Shown here: one piece after another, positions 23,801 through 35,631 of the stretch
Numbering within the stretch: the stretch's first letter is position 1
How the letters are laid out: every line of letters begins with the position of its first letter
Source: Glossina fuscipes
Lineage: Eukaryota; Arthropoda; Insecta; Diptera; Glossinidae
Direction of reading: 5' to 3'
DNA length: 64,000 nt
Assembly: GCF_014805625.2 (NCBI RefSeq)
Contig: NW_023998433.1
Location: forward strand, 3,091,174-3,155,173
The notes under the pieces: model-generated
The model's input: only the letters and a program-made list of their open reading frames with translations
What the model was told of the DNA's origin: nothing
The model's database searches: none
Translations under genes and position numbers: made by a program

Positions 23801-26800
23801 ATTTTACCCTTATCAAGAATATATATCCAAGACATGAGAATTTTACTTTGTATCAAAACCATGCTGCCATGCTTTTAATTTAAGCGGAAATTTCAAGCAC
23901 GAGAAATAGTGTGGTTGCCTTGAAATACAACAAAACTTTTAGTAACCTTTTAAGGCGAATATAAAACACAATATATAAAAATATTATTTTAAGTACACTT
24001 TTATATTTACTAAGTGGGATGTATAAGTATTACTAAATAAGAATCCTATACAATTGCGAGATTAATTTCAAGCTAAACGTGGAATGAATAAACAGCTTAT
24101 AGGGCTTGGGCCGATTAAGCGAACCCATTCAGCGTAATAAAATTTTCTGTGTATTAGACTTTATTATGCTTTATTTGAAAATATTATTATTTTCGTTTGA
24201 ATGGTAAGAGCACACAAGTAATCCAAAATCCCTGCATTTATTTGTAATGACAAAATCCTGCTTTATGAAACCTTCAAATACATTTTTCGCATTAAAAATG
24301 TAAAAATATAATCACATATCAAAAAAAGTGTACAATATGAATCTCTTTGAGACCATTTTTTACATTCCGTGAAGAGCAAATTTCCAGCAACTAATTAATA
24401 AGTGAAAAAACTAATTCGATAAAATCAAGTCAAACCTTCAAGCTAATGATAAATGTCTGTACAAAATTTGCGTTGCCTAGTTTTCGATGTTACGAACGGC
24501 TACAACCGAGGATACCAGCTTGATGGATATATGTTCCTTAGAGTACGATTAATTTTAAACCACAAGGGAAAAATGTTATGAATAGAAAAAATTTTAACAA
24601 AAGAAAAGTAATAATTAAAAAAGAAGCTGAAATGTTACAGCCGTTCAAATCTGACTATTAAATACCCTGCAACATGTCGACTTGTACACTTCCTCGTCCG
24701 TCTTTGTCATAGTATATCAAAAATAATAAATTGCTGCCATATCCAGGCTTAATCTTTGTAAAGTCCTCTATATAGGAAGCACGGTTAGGGGATTAAAAGA
24801 AAGATCCGATCCCATACAAATCTTCCATTTTCATATTAGACATACTGTCTAAATATTAATATTTACCGTAACTCTTTTCCGAAATATATTAAATATCGCA
24901 CACATTTTATATATGGGCTTTTTCAAAATACAAAAATTTATATTGGCAGTAGTCCTATACGATTTGCTTCCGATCGCGTTCCTTCTCAACACTTCAACAT
25001 GGTTGCGATCCTTGAGTTCACAATTAATCGAAGGTATCATATACAGGGATACATTCAAACATTTGCCCTTTCCTCTCTTGCTTTGTGCTTGTCTAATTTT
25101 GAAGCAGAACAACAGGTGGTGCTTATAGCGTAAGAATTCTTAATTAGTAATCTTGCGCAAATTTTTAAAGTCATGTTCTTTTACCTGGCCAGTCATTTTC
25201 TGCTCGGTTTGCTTTTCAAATATTGGTATTCACTTGGTTATCTTATCAATGTTTCCAATAAATCTGAGTTAAACAATTTTCGTATATGCATTAATATTAC
25301 CGTTGGGTTAGATATCAAAGATTCGTCGCAAATTCAAGGTATTTTTCTCGTACTTTTTTTTTTTTTCTTTATCATTATATAAGCATGTGGGCGTTTATAA
25401 CAAACAAAATTATGACAACTATAACGGCAAAAACAATGTCTATAACCTTTAATATATTTCATATATATTTAATAATGTCTACATATACGTTCACGCATAC
25501 ATACATTACTTTCATACATTTATTTTCATAACGTATAAAAACATGTGTAATTTTTTGTTCATCGCATTTGTTGTTAGCATCGTTCGTATATATGATGATG
25601 ATGATGATGATGATGGAAAAGCTAGTAGAATAGAAAGAAGTTCAGATGGAATAGTACTAAAAAAAGGCGAAAAAAACCAAGAAAAGGAAAGCACTCAAGA
25701 CATTATTATATGTGCTTAAAATATTTTATATATTCGTACATCGTGCAAATACTTATGCATATACAATTGTTTATATACATTATCTTGCATGCATGCATAT
25801 CCTGAGCACACTAACACGCGAACACACGCACAAACGTGCATACCCACATCCAACCATACACACGTATATAAAAATATATATATTAAATGTATTGTATTTA
25901 CCAACATATTCAAATTTAGTTTTATATAATTACACTTATGTACGCTCGTATTGTATAATACGTAAAATCATGCGACTGCATAAGCGTTTCAAAACCCGAC
26001 TTCATTATATTAAATTACATGGAACAAAATGGTGCGATTTACATGTGCTAAGATCTGTATGTATGTGTGTTCGTTTGACTATATAACTACTCACAAGCGC
26101 ATGGTTATTGCAACTTTTTCTTTGTGGATGTATGTGTGTATGTGTGCTTGTACTCCCGTACATTATCTTATTTAAATTTTCTGCACTCTTGATAGCAGCT
26201 ATATAATGCTCATTATTCCCTTACTTCAAATAGGCACCTGTGCGCTGTGTTCTTGTAAATATTGGTGGAGCTGCATTTATAAAATAATAAACAATACATG
26301 TCGAGATGTATGTGAGTATAAATGCTTTTTCATTATTATTACCGTTATTATTGGGAACCACACTGGAATACTTCCGTATTATATTAAAAAAACAAAAACA
26401 AGAAGAAGTTAATTCATAGATCACAGCCCTAGAAAATTAAACATAGATGACCCTTTTCTAAGAGTCATTTTCTAAACTAGTTGATGTTAGAAACCATTAC
26501 CTTATTTCGTTGAAACGGGTAGAGATATACTTGTTTGAACCCCTCTGCTTCGTCCAGGTTCAATAAGTTTATTTCTCAGTAAAAAATATAACAAATAAAA
26601 AAACAAAAAACCAGATATACATATATATGTACATACCCAACATTAAGGGCACCCCTTTAAAGCCGTTAAGTTAACGGGACAAAACGGTAACTTGTAAGTC
26701 ATGAAAAGTTGGAAGGCTTTTTAAAATTAAAGCCTTATAACCTGCTTTACTTGATTTTGTGAAAAGGAAAACTAATTTAGGCTAGAAGGTTAAAAAGTCT

Positions 26801-27224
26801 TGTTTGATTTGAGTGGAGGTTAAGTTTGTCATATTCGTTAAATACTTCAATAATTTATTATGTTATCATCCAAAAGGGAGATTGTCATAGCAAAATTGTT
26901 GATTATGTAACAATAAACAGCAACAACGGAAACCATTCACACAAATTCCTTGAATAATGACTGCTCATAACGGGTTCTACAGGATATGTGTTACCCTTAC
27001 ATATAATGTACCCCGTCATTCAGTAATTTCATAGCAGAAAGTTGAAAGCATATGAATTGACGAATCAAGATAAACTTACGCTTTCCTATGTTCCCGTTTC
27101 AGTTTGACACATTTTTTCAATGAACTATGTGAAATCGTTTTAGTGGCAAATTTGTTTTGTTTGTTAACGAAAAATAGTATAATTTTTCTATATTTATTGT
27201 AAAACCTATGTTTTTATTAAATAC
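23801..27224. other. AT-rich filler with microsatellites
   Basis: Includes a (GAT)n microsatellite at 25592-25615 and many ATACATA/CACGCA-rich stretches between 25700 and 26170. The 124-codon plus frame at 25712-26086 is a translation of such low-complexity sequence. An 87-codon minus frame at 24849-25112 is unrecognised. No gene is supported. Confidence 0.5.
25592..25615. repeat. (ATG)n microsatellite
   Basis: Eight ATG units, visible directly. Confidence 0.9.
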
Positions 27225-27473
27225 CCTACAGCTATTCATGCATTCGGAAGTAGACATTACTGGAAAATTGGTCGAAAAAGTGATTTGATCCGAAACATTT
27301 TCAGTAGAGGTTGACCTTGGGCCAAAGCAAATCAGCCTATCAAATTTAATCAAAATATCTTAAACATTACGGAGTGTGGATTGAACAAAAGAAACAAAGT
27401 TGAATAGACGGAAAGGCAAGATCACTTCAAAACCACTTTTCAAATAGATCGGTATTATTATAAAAAGTGGATT
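27225..27473 (+). repeat. Dispersed repeat family B, copy 3
   Basis: Landmarks: AATACCCTACAG, GGTCGAAAAAGTGATTTGATCCGAA, CTTGGGCCAAAGCAAATC, AATCAAAATATCTTAAACATTA, AGACGGAAAGGCAAG, and GATCGGTATTATTATAAAAAG. It runs directly into the SINE head at 27474. Confidence 0.6.
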
Positions 27474-27633
27474 CGCCTGAGTGGCCGAGTAAGCAAGAGT
27501 CTCGACTAGTAACTCACTCCAATGGTCGTGGGTTCAAATCTCAAGTGGGGTAGAGTTTTTAATAAAGCCGAAAGCCTTAGATGCTCTAGTGCTTTAAGAC
27601 TTTAGTCTTAGAAATTTATTCTCTGGCTAAATT

Positions 27634-27679
<46 letters not shown>

Positions 27680-27851
27680 TAAAAAGTGGATTTATCTCAA
27701 GTCCCCTTCTGAGTGTTGCATACATCCGTAAAAACTTAATATATGCTTGTGAGTTATAAATATTAAAAGATTTATTAACTTTCGAAAGTGAACTTCTTAA
27801 GGGGTATACAAATTTCTTACTCTTAAGAATGGTTGGAGCGCGGCATAATAA
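27474..27851 (+). repeat. tRNA-derived SINE, long copy with internal (AAT)n
   Basis: Head CGCCTGAGTGGCCGAGTAAGC with A box, B box GGGTTCAAATCTC, body AATAAAGCCGAAAGCCTTAGAT, internal (AAT)n at 27635-27680, second body TTTATCTCAAGTCCCCTTCTG to GGTTGGAGCGCGGCATAATAA. It is nearly identical in layout and sequence to the 18.3 kb copy. No clear target duplication was seen; AAAGTGGATT before and AAAGTAATCT after are too different to count. Confidence 0.85.
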
Positions 27852-28653
27852 GCAAAGTAATCTCCTGTATTCGCTTGCATTACGTCAATTAAAATATTGC
27901 TGCAATTTAAATATGGAGTTGGTTTGAATTTCTTTTTTTAGAATATATCATAAAATTCAAAAATTTTAGTTTGCCGAAAAGGCACTGAAAAAGAAATGTT
28001 GTTTTGGGGATGCAGTTAAAATATAAATGACAAGTAGGATAAAAGTTGAAGGACTCAGCGCACGTTAAGCCGATATTCAGCAAAAGGAGTCTATCAGTTC
28101 AAGCTTTAATTTTGAAATAATTTTCGTTTTATCGTTAATCTGCAATGCCGGCACTTTATCATTTGTCTAATGACTTTGCACACTTATTAAAGCGTTTTAC
28201 GATTGAGTTTACAACTTTTTCAATTCTAGTTTTTCTGCATATTTCACAAGTTACTCAAGTGCACTCAAGGTTATGACATGCTCTACGATTGTGTGCGGAA
28301 TATTGGCATTTTGGATCGTTTCAACTCATCCTCTTACCTAAATGATGAACAATTTGATATTATATCATAAGACCTTATCATCTCTAAATGCTACGAGTTT
28401 TTCTTCTAATGAAAATTGTTTACCTGTTTACTGGTTTTTGTTTGTTTAATAACAAACTTTGCCCGTATATGGTACAATATGGAGAATAGCTTCCGTTGTG
28501 TTGATGAAAAGTGCAATAAACCTGTGCTTCTCGTCTCAATACCTGAGGCTATTTTAGTTTTCAGACAAGTTATATGGGGATGTTTCTTATCATTAAAGGC
28601 ATTAAGGTTTTCAGCTACATCGAGCGGCCTATGTTTCAATTTAATAGCAGCCA

Positions 28654-28691
28654 CGATTAGTTTAACTAAACTAATTTAACTAAACTAATCG
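28654..28691. repeat. Tandem 14-bp direct repeat with palindromic ends
   Basis: TTTAACTAAACTAA occurs twice in tandem (28661-28674 and 28675-28688). The 38-bp block begins CGATTAGTTTA and ends TAAACTAATCG, perfect reverse complements of 11 bases. Confidence 0.85.
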
Positions 28692-29717
28692 TACTAACGA
28701 AATTGTGTGATAGGATCACCATAGTTCAGTTAGCACTCATTGCAACTTGTCAACTATAAAAATCACTGCACGAAACCGCCGACGCATTGATTTTGTTTGC
28801 CGATTAAAAGGAAATTTTCAACTCTATGATAGTATCCATATTACACGATGTTATGAATAGGTTTCTTTGTGAAAAATATCAAAATTTACAATGGAGATCT
28901 TAGATTGCACTTATCTTGTCATTGGGATACACATAATGTGCGATATTTCAAGCATTTCTGATATTTGTTAAAATTTGCTACAAACGGGATAACGGATTTG
29001 ATACTTACACGATCGTGTTGCTGAATGCGTGCTTAAAAACATAAAAAAAAAAAAGATATATGTCTTTTATATCATTTTTCTGGCACTTCGCTGTTATATG
29101 TTTTTGATATGTATATGTGCGGATGCGTATTTTGTAGTTACGTTGCGTATTTTTATTTTTGTTTTTATTATGCATTTTTGTGACATTCTCAAATGAATGC
29201 TGATATCTGCATATAAATACCATTTATATTACGGTTTACTACCTTTGAATGCTAAATAAAAACAGCAGCGCACGTACGAATGTCTGTGTTGCTAACCGTG
29301 TTGCTAAGAATGAACCACAATAAATGAAATTCATTTATATTAAACCGCTTACAGAGAACAACACAAGCAGATACATAAACAAACGGTTATCGTTGGCAAA
29401 AACAAAAGGACAAGAGGAAAAGTGGAAGTAAACGAAATAAAAACAAAAAAATCCTATGAAAAATATCGTACAAAACAAAAACGAAAATGTTCAACCATCA
29501 TGGACCAGGAAAGTGTAATGCTCACATTTAAAAAGCAAAAGTAAAGGCAAAAAACATGAATGAAAATAAAAAATAAGGATTGGTATGTAAACACAAATAC
29601 AAACACAAACGGAAAAGCCGCATACACAATCACATAACGAATGAGCGGTGGGTGGTACGTTGTGTATACGTAAACTTTTTTGATTTAAGAATTAAATAAA
29701 AATAAAAAAAACTGTGT

Positions 29718-29728
29718 GTATATGTATA

Positions 29729-29759
<31 letters not shown>

Positions 29760-29766
29760 GTATATC
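29718..29766. repeat. (TA)n microsatellite, palindromic
   Basis: Alternating TA with two symmetric ATACATA/TATGTAT interruptions. Confidence 0.85.
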
Positions 29767-30124
29767 GGGAATAAGAAGCAAAACGAAAGGGATAGCAAGA
29801 CATGACCCTCAGACGTGGGGCTTTTAGGAAATGAGTGAATGATGCAAATGGATGGATAAATGGATGTATAGACGGTTGTTTTTGCTGAATGCATGCACAT
29901 ACAGGTTGCGTGAAAAGTTTTTGACGTGCACATGCTAATGGCAGCACTTGTCCACAAAAGTAGGCGAATGTGAATGCGTTGATAAGTACTGAATCTTCAA
30001 TTTCAGTCGCTTGGTTCGGGCAGTTATTGCTTGACAATAGTTTGGTTGGTAATGTAAAAATTTGAATAAAGGCCTGTCATTAATTATTTGCTTTCGAAGG
30101 ACAGTACGCCTATAGAAATTAAAT

Positions 30125-30660
30125 CGCAGTGAAATTTTATGTCGCTGGATTCGAACGTGGCCTTAAAAGCTTCCGGAACAATGAACGTTCGGGACGACCA
30201 GGAACTGCAATGATTGACGAAAACATTGCTCCAAATAGCGCTCAATAACTATCGAGTAAACTTACCAGAGACAGAATTAGGTATAGACATGTCTAAGTAG
30301 TACGCTTTTACGCTTTAAATTCAAATTCAGGCATGACAAGGTGGGGTAAACGATAAGTGCCGCGTTTCCTCACAATAGAGCAAAAGGACCGGGCCGCATG
30401 TCGGTAGGTACAAACACAAAATCATACGCATACAGGATCGATTTGCTGCTGCACTCACCATATTCTAAAGATCAAACGCCTGGCGAGAATTATCTTATAA
30501 ATTTGAAAAGCACGCTTCATGGAAGAATTATGACCTTATTGCTCAAACTGAAATTTCTTTTACAAACTTGGATAAATTATTCTATAAAAAAGTTACCGCA
30601 TTATCAGAGAACCGTTGGATTGATTCATTTATCATCATTCTGAATAATGTTTGCGAAAAC
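30125..30660 (+). pseudogene. mariner remnant with internal deletion
   Basis: The 5' part reads VAGFERGLKSFRNNERSGRP, the linker region of an irritans-like mariner transposase, and ends in a stop. After about 200 bp of degraded sequence the C-terminal part reads LLHSPYSKDQTPGENYLINLK (the YSPDLAPSDY region with its third Asp lost: SDY to GEN), then, in another frame, MDKLFYKK and SENRWID, matching the typical DLxKxFYxxG and ENRWxxC end. The first and second catalytic motifs are absent. TIRs were not identified. Confidence 0.7.
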
Positions 30661-30804
30661 AATCGAATTTTTCACAAAATATCTATTTTTCTTACTTGCG
30701 TCGCAGACTTTCCGTACAAGCTTCGTCTTTTTGCAAATACAGAATGTGAATCGCGGATTGTTAGGAGGGTTAGTTCCCAAGAAATTGGAAAAAATATATA
30801 TATA

Positions 30805-31289
30805 TTAGGTTGTAAGGACAGTTCTGTCGTATTTTAAATAAGTAGGAAATATTTCTTGTAAATAAAAAAACATAGGGCTACTGAATCATTCGGATTTTTT
30901 TTGTTTTTTTAACTGCTGTATAATATAAAAGTAGTTTTTTACAGTTCATCATTTGCTTGTGATATCTGAAGTGAAAAACATGTCAGTAGATCGTACATCA
31001 GTTGCATGTAAAAATTTATGTGCGGTATTTGGAAAAGATATTGTAAATGTTCGTACTTGTCAAAGATGGCTTAGCAAATTTCGTTGCGGGGATCTGAGCC
31101 TCCAAGAAAGTGATCGATAATGATGTTTTGCGATCCATGTTGGAAAATAATCCACATTTAACAAGTCGAGAAATTGCAGAAGAGTTACGCATTCATCATA
31201 CAAATGTTGGAGATCACATTAAATCTCTTGTGTTTGTTTTATAGCAAAGTAAATGAATAAAATACGACAGAACTTTTCGTCCAACCTAT
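30805..31289 (+). mobile_element. mariner deletion derivative (485 bp) with TIRs
   Basis: The left end TTAGGTTGTAAGGACAGTTC and the reverse complement of the right end (ATAGGTTGGACGAAAAGTTC) continue together into TGTCGTATTTT, about 31 bp. TA flanks both ends (30803-30804 and 31290-31291). Inside, from 30980, is the N-terminal DNA-binding part of a mariner transposase: CQRWLSKFRCGDLSLQ, then DVLRSMLENNPHLTSREIAEEL and GDHIKSL. The catalytic domain is missing, so the element could only move with help from an autonomous copy. Confidence 0.85.
30980..31243 (+). pseudogene. Truncated mariner transposase (DNA-binding part only)
   Basis: MSVDRTSVACKNLCAVF opens a frame ending at a TAA after SLQESDR. 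A second frame then carries ENNPHLTSREIAEELRIHH and ends at TAG after SLVFVL. These are the two helix-turn-helix parts of the N-terminal domain. The transposase normally continues for about 230 more residues, none of which remain. Confidence 0.8.
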
Positions 31290-31291
31290 TA

Positions 31292-32329
31292 TTTACAAAT
31301 TTATATTTATAGTATATATATATATATAATATATATATATAAACTAAACAAAAAAAAATGGCCAAACAATAGATTTAAATTTGAATCGAAAAAAAAAAAA
31401 AAAAAAAATATTAGTAAGCTTCTGTATATTTTTTATTATAATTTCTTTCCTTCTTATTTTTATTCATATAGGCATTTTCATTCGTCTGCGTTTAGTGTTT
31501 CCCTTGCATTTTTCTTCTTCCTTTCCCAACAAATTAATCTAAACCCCATTATATCTCTTCGTTTGAGTTTCTCTTATAATATAAAACCTCATTTGTTATT
31601 AGATATCAAACATAATTTAATGATTTCCTAAGTTGTTAAGCTTTCCGGTCTTTGTGCGCACACAAAACCACACGCATACGCATACATATATGCATAGATA
31701 TATTGCGTATTTCCGGCATTTACTTATTGATAATTATAACTACGATGTACCGCTTGAGATATTTTCTTTAAAAATTCGTAAGGAAATTTCTAAGAAGTTC
31801 GTTCGAAGGGACGAGAAAGTGTATGCTTATATCCACGCATATGTGAACTGAGTAGGTTGTTGCACTTGACTATATACACAACTGAATAATTTAATGCAAC
31901 AGGTTGAGATAAGAAAGTAATTACGGCTTTCTCTATAAAGAAAACTTTCCCGTTACATGTACCACCATAAGAACCGCAAAAGAGCATTTTTGTGTTCGCA
32001 AAAAGTGAAGTACAACCTGAAATAATACGCTTCGAATGCTTGTAAAAACATTGCTCCTATTTTCTTGCCTCCTTTATCGAGTTCCTTCTTTGTCTTTGCC
32101 GTGCCTCCATGTACTCAAAATCTGGAATCTTTGCATTTTTCGCCTGTTCGCCCACGAGGCGAAAAGCACATATAATAACATTAACTATATACTCGTTAAC
32201 GGAACATTTTTCTTGGGTTTTTGTTCCAAAATATTTGACCTTCTCTTCCAGCTAGAATCAAACAGTATTTGAGTTGAATTGAATAATTTCAATTTATTAA
32301 ATTTCAGTTTACTATAAAATTAAACAAAA
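31292..32329. other. AT-rich stretch with TA and poly(A) runs
   Basis: TA-rich palindromic run at 31311-31342 and an A run at 31389-31408. Frames of 65-78 codons are unrecognised. Confidence 0.45.
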
Positions 32330-32995
32330 CAAGTAAGAAAGCTATATTCGGCGGAGGTCAAAGCTCGCATACCCACCACCATGTTCTTCGCATTCTACTC
32401 TCCCGGTTCTTTTATTTGATACGCATATCGCTGTATTATTAAGGAAAAATTAATCGCAGTGTCTACCATATTCAGTTTAAAATTAACCTATTTGTTGGCA
32501 GATAGGTGGACAAAATAGTTTTAAACGCTTTGTTTTGTTTATAAGCATTAAACCTTAAAAAAAGGTGAAAAAAATTAAATTTAATTACTCGTAACTTGGT
32601 GTAGACACGGTCGATTGGTTCCATATTCACACCTAGAGAGTAAAGTGTCTCGTAAAGTAAATGTGGAAAATTTCACTCGTCTAACTATAATAATTTCCGA
32701 ACGGTTAGGAAAAATTCAAAAATTTTTGTTAGCAAAAATTGAGTTGCGTTTAATTTACGCTCCACGGCGCCTTTCTACTCTGACCAATTTTGCCCATTTT
32801 CAACATCAACCTGCCTGCAGAAACTTCTAATGTTTCTATCAAATTTGAAGTCGATATCTTCATTTTTGCGACCAGGAGAGTGCCAACAACACACCACTCA
32901 GGCACTGAGACGGACAGACTTTCCTTTTGGGTGTTACATGTATTATGGAAAAAGAAAAAAAATTAGTGTACCCCCGTCTTACAGTGATGGATATA
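32330..32995 (-). repeat. DINE/Helentron-like repeat, near-full copy, inverted mate of 49.95 kb
   Basis: On the minus strand it runs from TTTATATCCATCACTGTAAGACGGGGGTACAC through GTTTCTGCAGGCAGGTTGATGTTGAAAATGGGC and ATATGGTAGACACTGCGATTAATTTTTCC to CCGCCGAATATAGCTTTCTTACTTG. Long stretches are identical to 49951-50704. About 75 bp between AAAGGAAA and GTCCGTCT is deleted relative to that copy, and the 3' hairpin is damaged on one arm. The 71- to 73-codon frames inside are not genes. Confidence 0.8.
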
Positions 32996-35249
32996 AAAAC
33001 CAAAACGAAAAGAATGGAAGTAAAAGCCTTTTTTCTTACGCTTAAGAGATAACTAATAAAGAACAACTTTTCAAAAATCATAATAAAAAAAAGTATGGTA
33101 CCTGCAGCTTCACCATCAAAGCTACAAAATTACTAACAAGAAACACAAATAACGCTATTTATCAATTTATGTTGAACATGGTTCTAAAGAGAGTGTCGCG
33201 TTCCAGCCATAGCTTAAACAATAACTAAGCCTTACTGCGTCGACCAAATATTAGTTATATGCTTCAGCATACTTCAGGTCGATTTGTATAATACGTTTAC
33301 GGTTACTATTACTGTAGCTTCAAGTTGAAGCTAAAGAGCTGATCGAGAAACAATAACGAAGAAAAAATAAATCATTTTACTTACGGGGCAAAAGTTAATC
33401 AAATAAAATATTAATTATAGAATGCAAAATTTTATTTACAATTTCATAATGAACTTGTAGTGAGAACAATGCAGGTTGAAATTAATTCTATTTTGCTTGT
33501 GCTTAAGTCTTTTCATCCGTTAATAACCGTAAACCCTTTTTACTCGAAACCAAATATTTTTTTAACGTTTACAAACAAAATTAACCGCCATGAAATGTAT
33601 GATTTTATGCTTTACTGCCAAGGCGAATGTCAGTTTTAATTAAAGGCCTGTGAGTGGGTAAATGTGAGCACAAACTCTCTAACTAATAATGTGATGACGA
33701 TGTTGACAAGAAAGTCGGGTATGGTTTAATTCTTCTTTCTCTTTCTTTTTCTCTTTTCCTCTTTTTTGTTTTGTTTTTTATTTTTTTTTATTTTTTTATT
33801 TTTTTCTAACTACTGGTGTTTTTTCAACTAAACTAACAAACGTAACTAAAAGCTTTATAAAATGGCATTACATAGCCTTGTAGCAATGGGATATAATGAG
33901 AGAAATTGAGACAGAGAAAAAAAGAAGTAGAGACACAAGAAAAACAGCAGTAATAACAACAACAAGGAAAATATTTTTTTTATATATTTTCCGTTTGATA
34001 GAACAAAAAGGTCCAACAAAACAAAAAAAAAAACAAAACGGAAAAAAATCTCGGCTGAGATGCAAACGGAAGCATTGCTTGCCAATAGCTAAGTAGTGTA
34101 TCCGTATCCTGTCATGAGTACTAGCAGCTAAAACAACAGAAACTGCAAACATGATAAAAAGGGTTTAAAGCTCTTTTATAATAAACACTTGCCTGGCGGT
34201 AGAAATGCGATAGCGAAATCTAGAGAGGGAAACAGAGAGCATTACAGCGAAGCCTAGTTGTTTGGAAAAACGGAAGTTAATGTCGCGTTAGGCATGTTGC
34301 TTTAACACAGTTGTTCATTTCTTTTTCTTTCTTTAATTATTCATTTATTTTTACTAAAAAGGATATCTAAACATTCTTCTACACACGTAATGCAGGATTT
34401 TGTTTAGAGAGGATTTTTTTTCCGTTAGTTTAGTATTTTGTCAAAATGTTTTACTTTATGAAGCTTAGAAATATGTAAAATAAAATGCACTACAAGCAAA
34501 AAACCAAACACAAAAAAGAGAAAAGAAAATTGAAATAAAATGCTATGTTACCTAGAGAACCTAATTGATACTCCACAACACCGTTGGAGAGAAGCAAAGT
34601 TCTTTCAAGATGACATGAAAAAGTTTATAAACTAAGTGCTGAAATGATCTATAGTTAGCTGTAGTCTTATTATGGCTTACAATCAGCAGAACGGATGAAC
34701 TGTTTTTCTAATTTCCGTCCTGAACTGTGGATCTTCCACTACTCGTCAATAGTTGAAATTAATTACGACTAGTATACGAATTCAAAACAATAACATTTTT
34801 TATTATGTTCATCTATCTATTCGAATCGATTTGAAAAAAAAAAAACATATGCAATTTAAAATTGATTTAAATACTTTCTTAATTATTATTAGCAGAAGTT
34901 CTAAAATTATTATCCAAAATATTTGACTAAAGATTTCACCCTAATCGGGCCAAGCCGTGCGTTCGAGACTCATTTAAAGTTTGAATTTAAATTTTCTCAT
35001 TATTTTGCATTTCATTTCAGAGAAACAATTGTTTTAACTTCACTTTTAATGAACGACTAACGCGAGAAGAAAGCCCTCTGTAATTCACAGTTAATCAGAA
35101 TGTCCAAGCTAATGCTTTCAGTTGTTCCACCGAATTGTACTACGATAAGTCTAACAGGCTCACAGTCAAACAGGGTAAGAAACACCTAAGCGACTCGAAA
35201 TTTAGAACAGAAATGCGTTAAAGAATTGTGCATATCTCTCCATAACCAT
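32996..35249. other. AT-rich filler with a long pyrimidine tract
   Basis: 33729-33807 is almost pure C/T with a long T-rich end. Overlapping 66- to 94-codon frames at 33855-34152 are low complexity and appear on both strands, so none is supported. Confidence 0.45.
33729..33807 (+). repeat. Polypyrimidine / T-rich tract
   Basis: About 79 bases dominated by TTTC, TTTTC and T(n)A with only a few purines on the plus strand. Confidence 0.8.
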
Positions 35250-35445
35250 GATCTGAACGAAAGTTTATGGAAAACTGCAGCGAACGTCACCGTAATGTCT
35301 CTACTAAATATCAAGCCATAGTTTTCAAATTTGACAAAAAAATTGAAAACTGTTGCGCACAAGTCAGCGTTTAAACTGGACTACATCGGTTAAAGCATGA
35401 ATTCACAGTGCAATATAAGCTGAGAACGTATCTGCTTCTTGGGTT
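35250..35445 (+). repeat. Degraded DINE-like fragment
   Basis: TTCAAATTTGACAAAAAAATTGAAAACTGTTGCGCACAAGTCAGCGTTTAAACTGGACTACATCGGTTAAAGCATG and the following AATATAAGCTGAGAAC parallel the 21.2 kb fragment (TTCAAATTTGGCAAAAACATTGAAA ... AAGCTGAGAACACC). Heavily mutated. Confidence 0.4.
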
Positions 35446-35605
35446 CTTGATCGTTTTCACATATACTCTACAAAAATCGAAATCATCACTCAAGTCCATC
35501 ATTGAATTACATATAGAATGTAAATTTAGTTTAGTTTAGCTTAGTTTCTTAGGCGAACATAATCTTCTTACCTGTTTTATCTTTGAGAACTTTTTTATTT
35601 AATTC

Positions 35606-35631
35606 AAAAAAAAAAAAAAAAAAAAAAAAAA
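35606..35631 (+). repeat. Poly(A) tract, 26 bases
   Basis: Uninterrupted A run. No LINE or retrogene body was recognised upstream. Confidence 0.9.

Larger units (their letters stand above)
27852..30099. other. AT-rich filler; small direct/inverted repeat at 28654
   Basis: Contains the 28654-28691 repeat (listed separately) and a (TA)n palindromic run at 29718-29766. Two overlapping opposite-strand frames of 82 and 87 codons at 28406-28679 are not recognised; neither shows a motif. Confidence 0.45.

Noticed and set aside
25712..26086. 124-codon plus-strand frame as a gene
   Set aside because: Low-complexity translation of ATACA/CACA-rich sequence, no motif, with an overlapping minus-strand frame of similar quality.
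27459..27473. Target duplication for the 27.5 kb SINE (TATAAAAAGTGGATT upstream resembling the segment after the internal AAT block)
   Set aside because: The 18.3 kb copy has the same internal segment and its TSD shows that segment is part of the element, so the upstream match is coincidental or comes from the family B repeat.
27474..27550. Possible functional tRNA gene (A and B boxes)
   Set aside because: The same sequence heads several SINE copies, the anticodon arm does not pair convincingly, and a SINE body and tail follow.
28406..28679. Overlapping opposite-strand frames of 82 and 87 codons
   Set aside because: No motif on either strand and no splice or promoter support; kept only as unannotated.
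29630..30037. 135-codon minus-strand frame, longest after the transposase
   Set aside because: Contains translated (TA)n and no recognisable domain; two frames overlap on the same strand.
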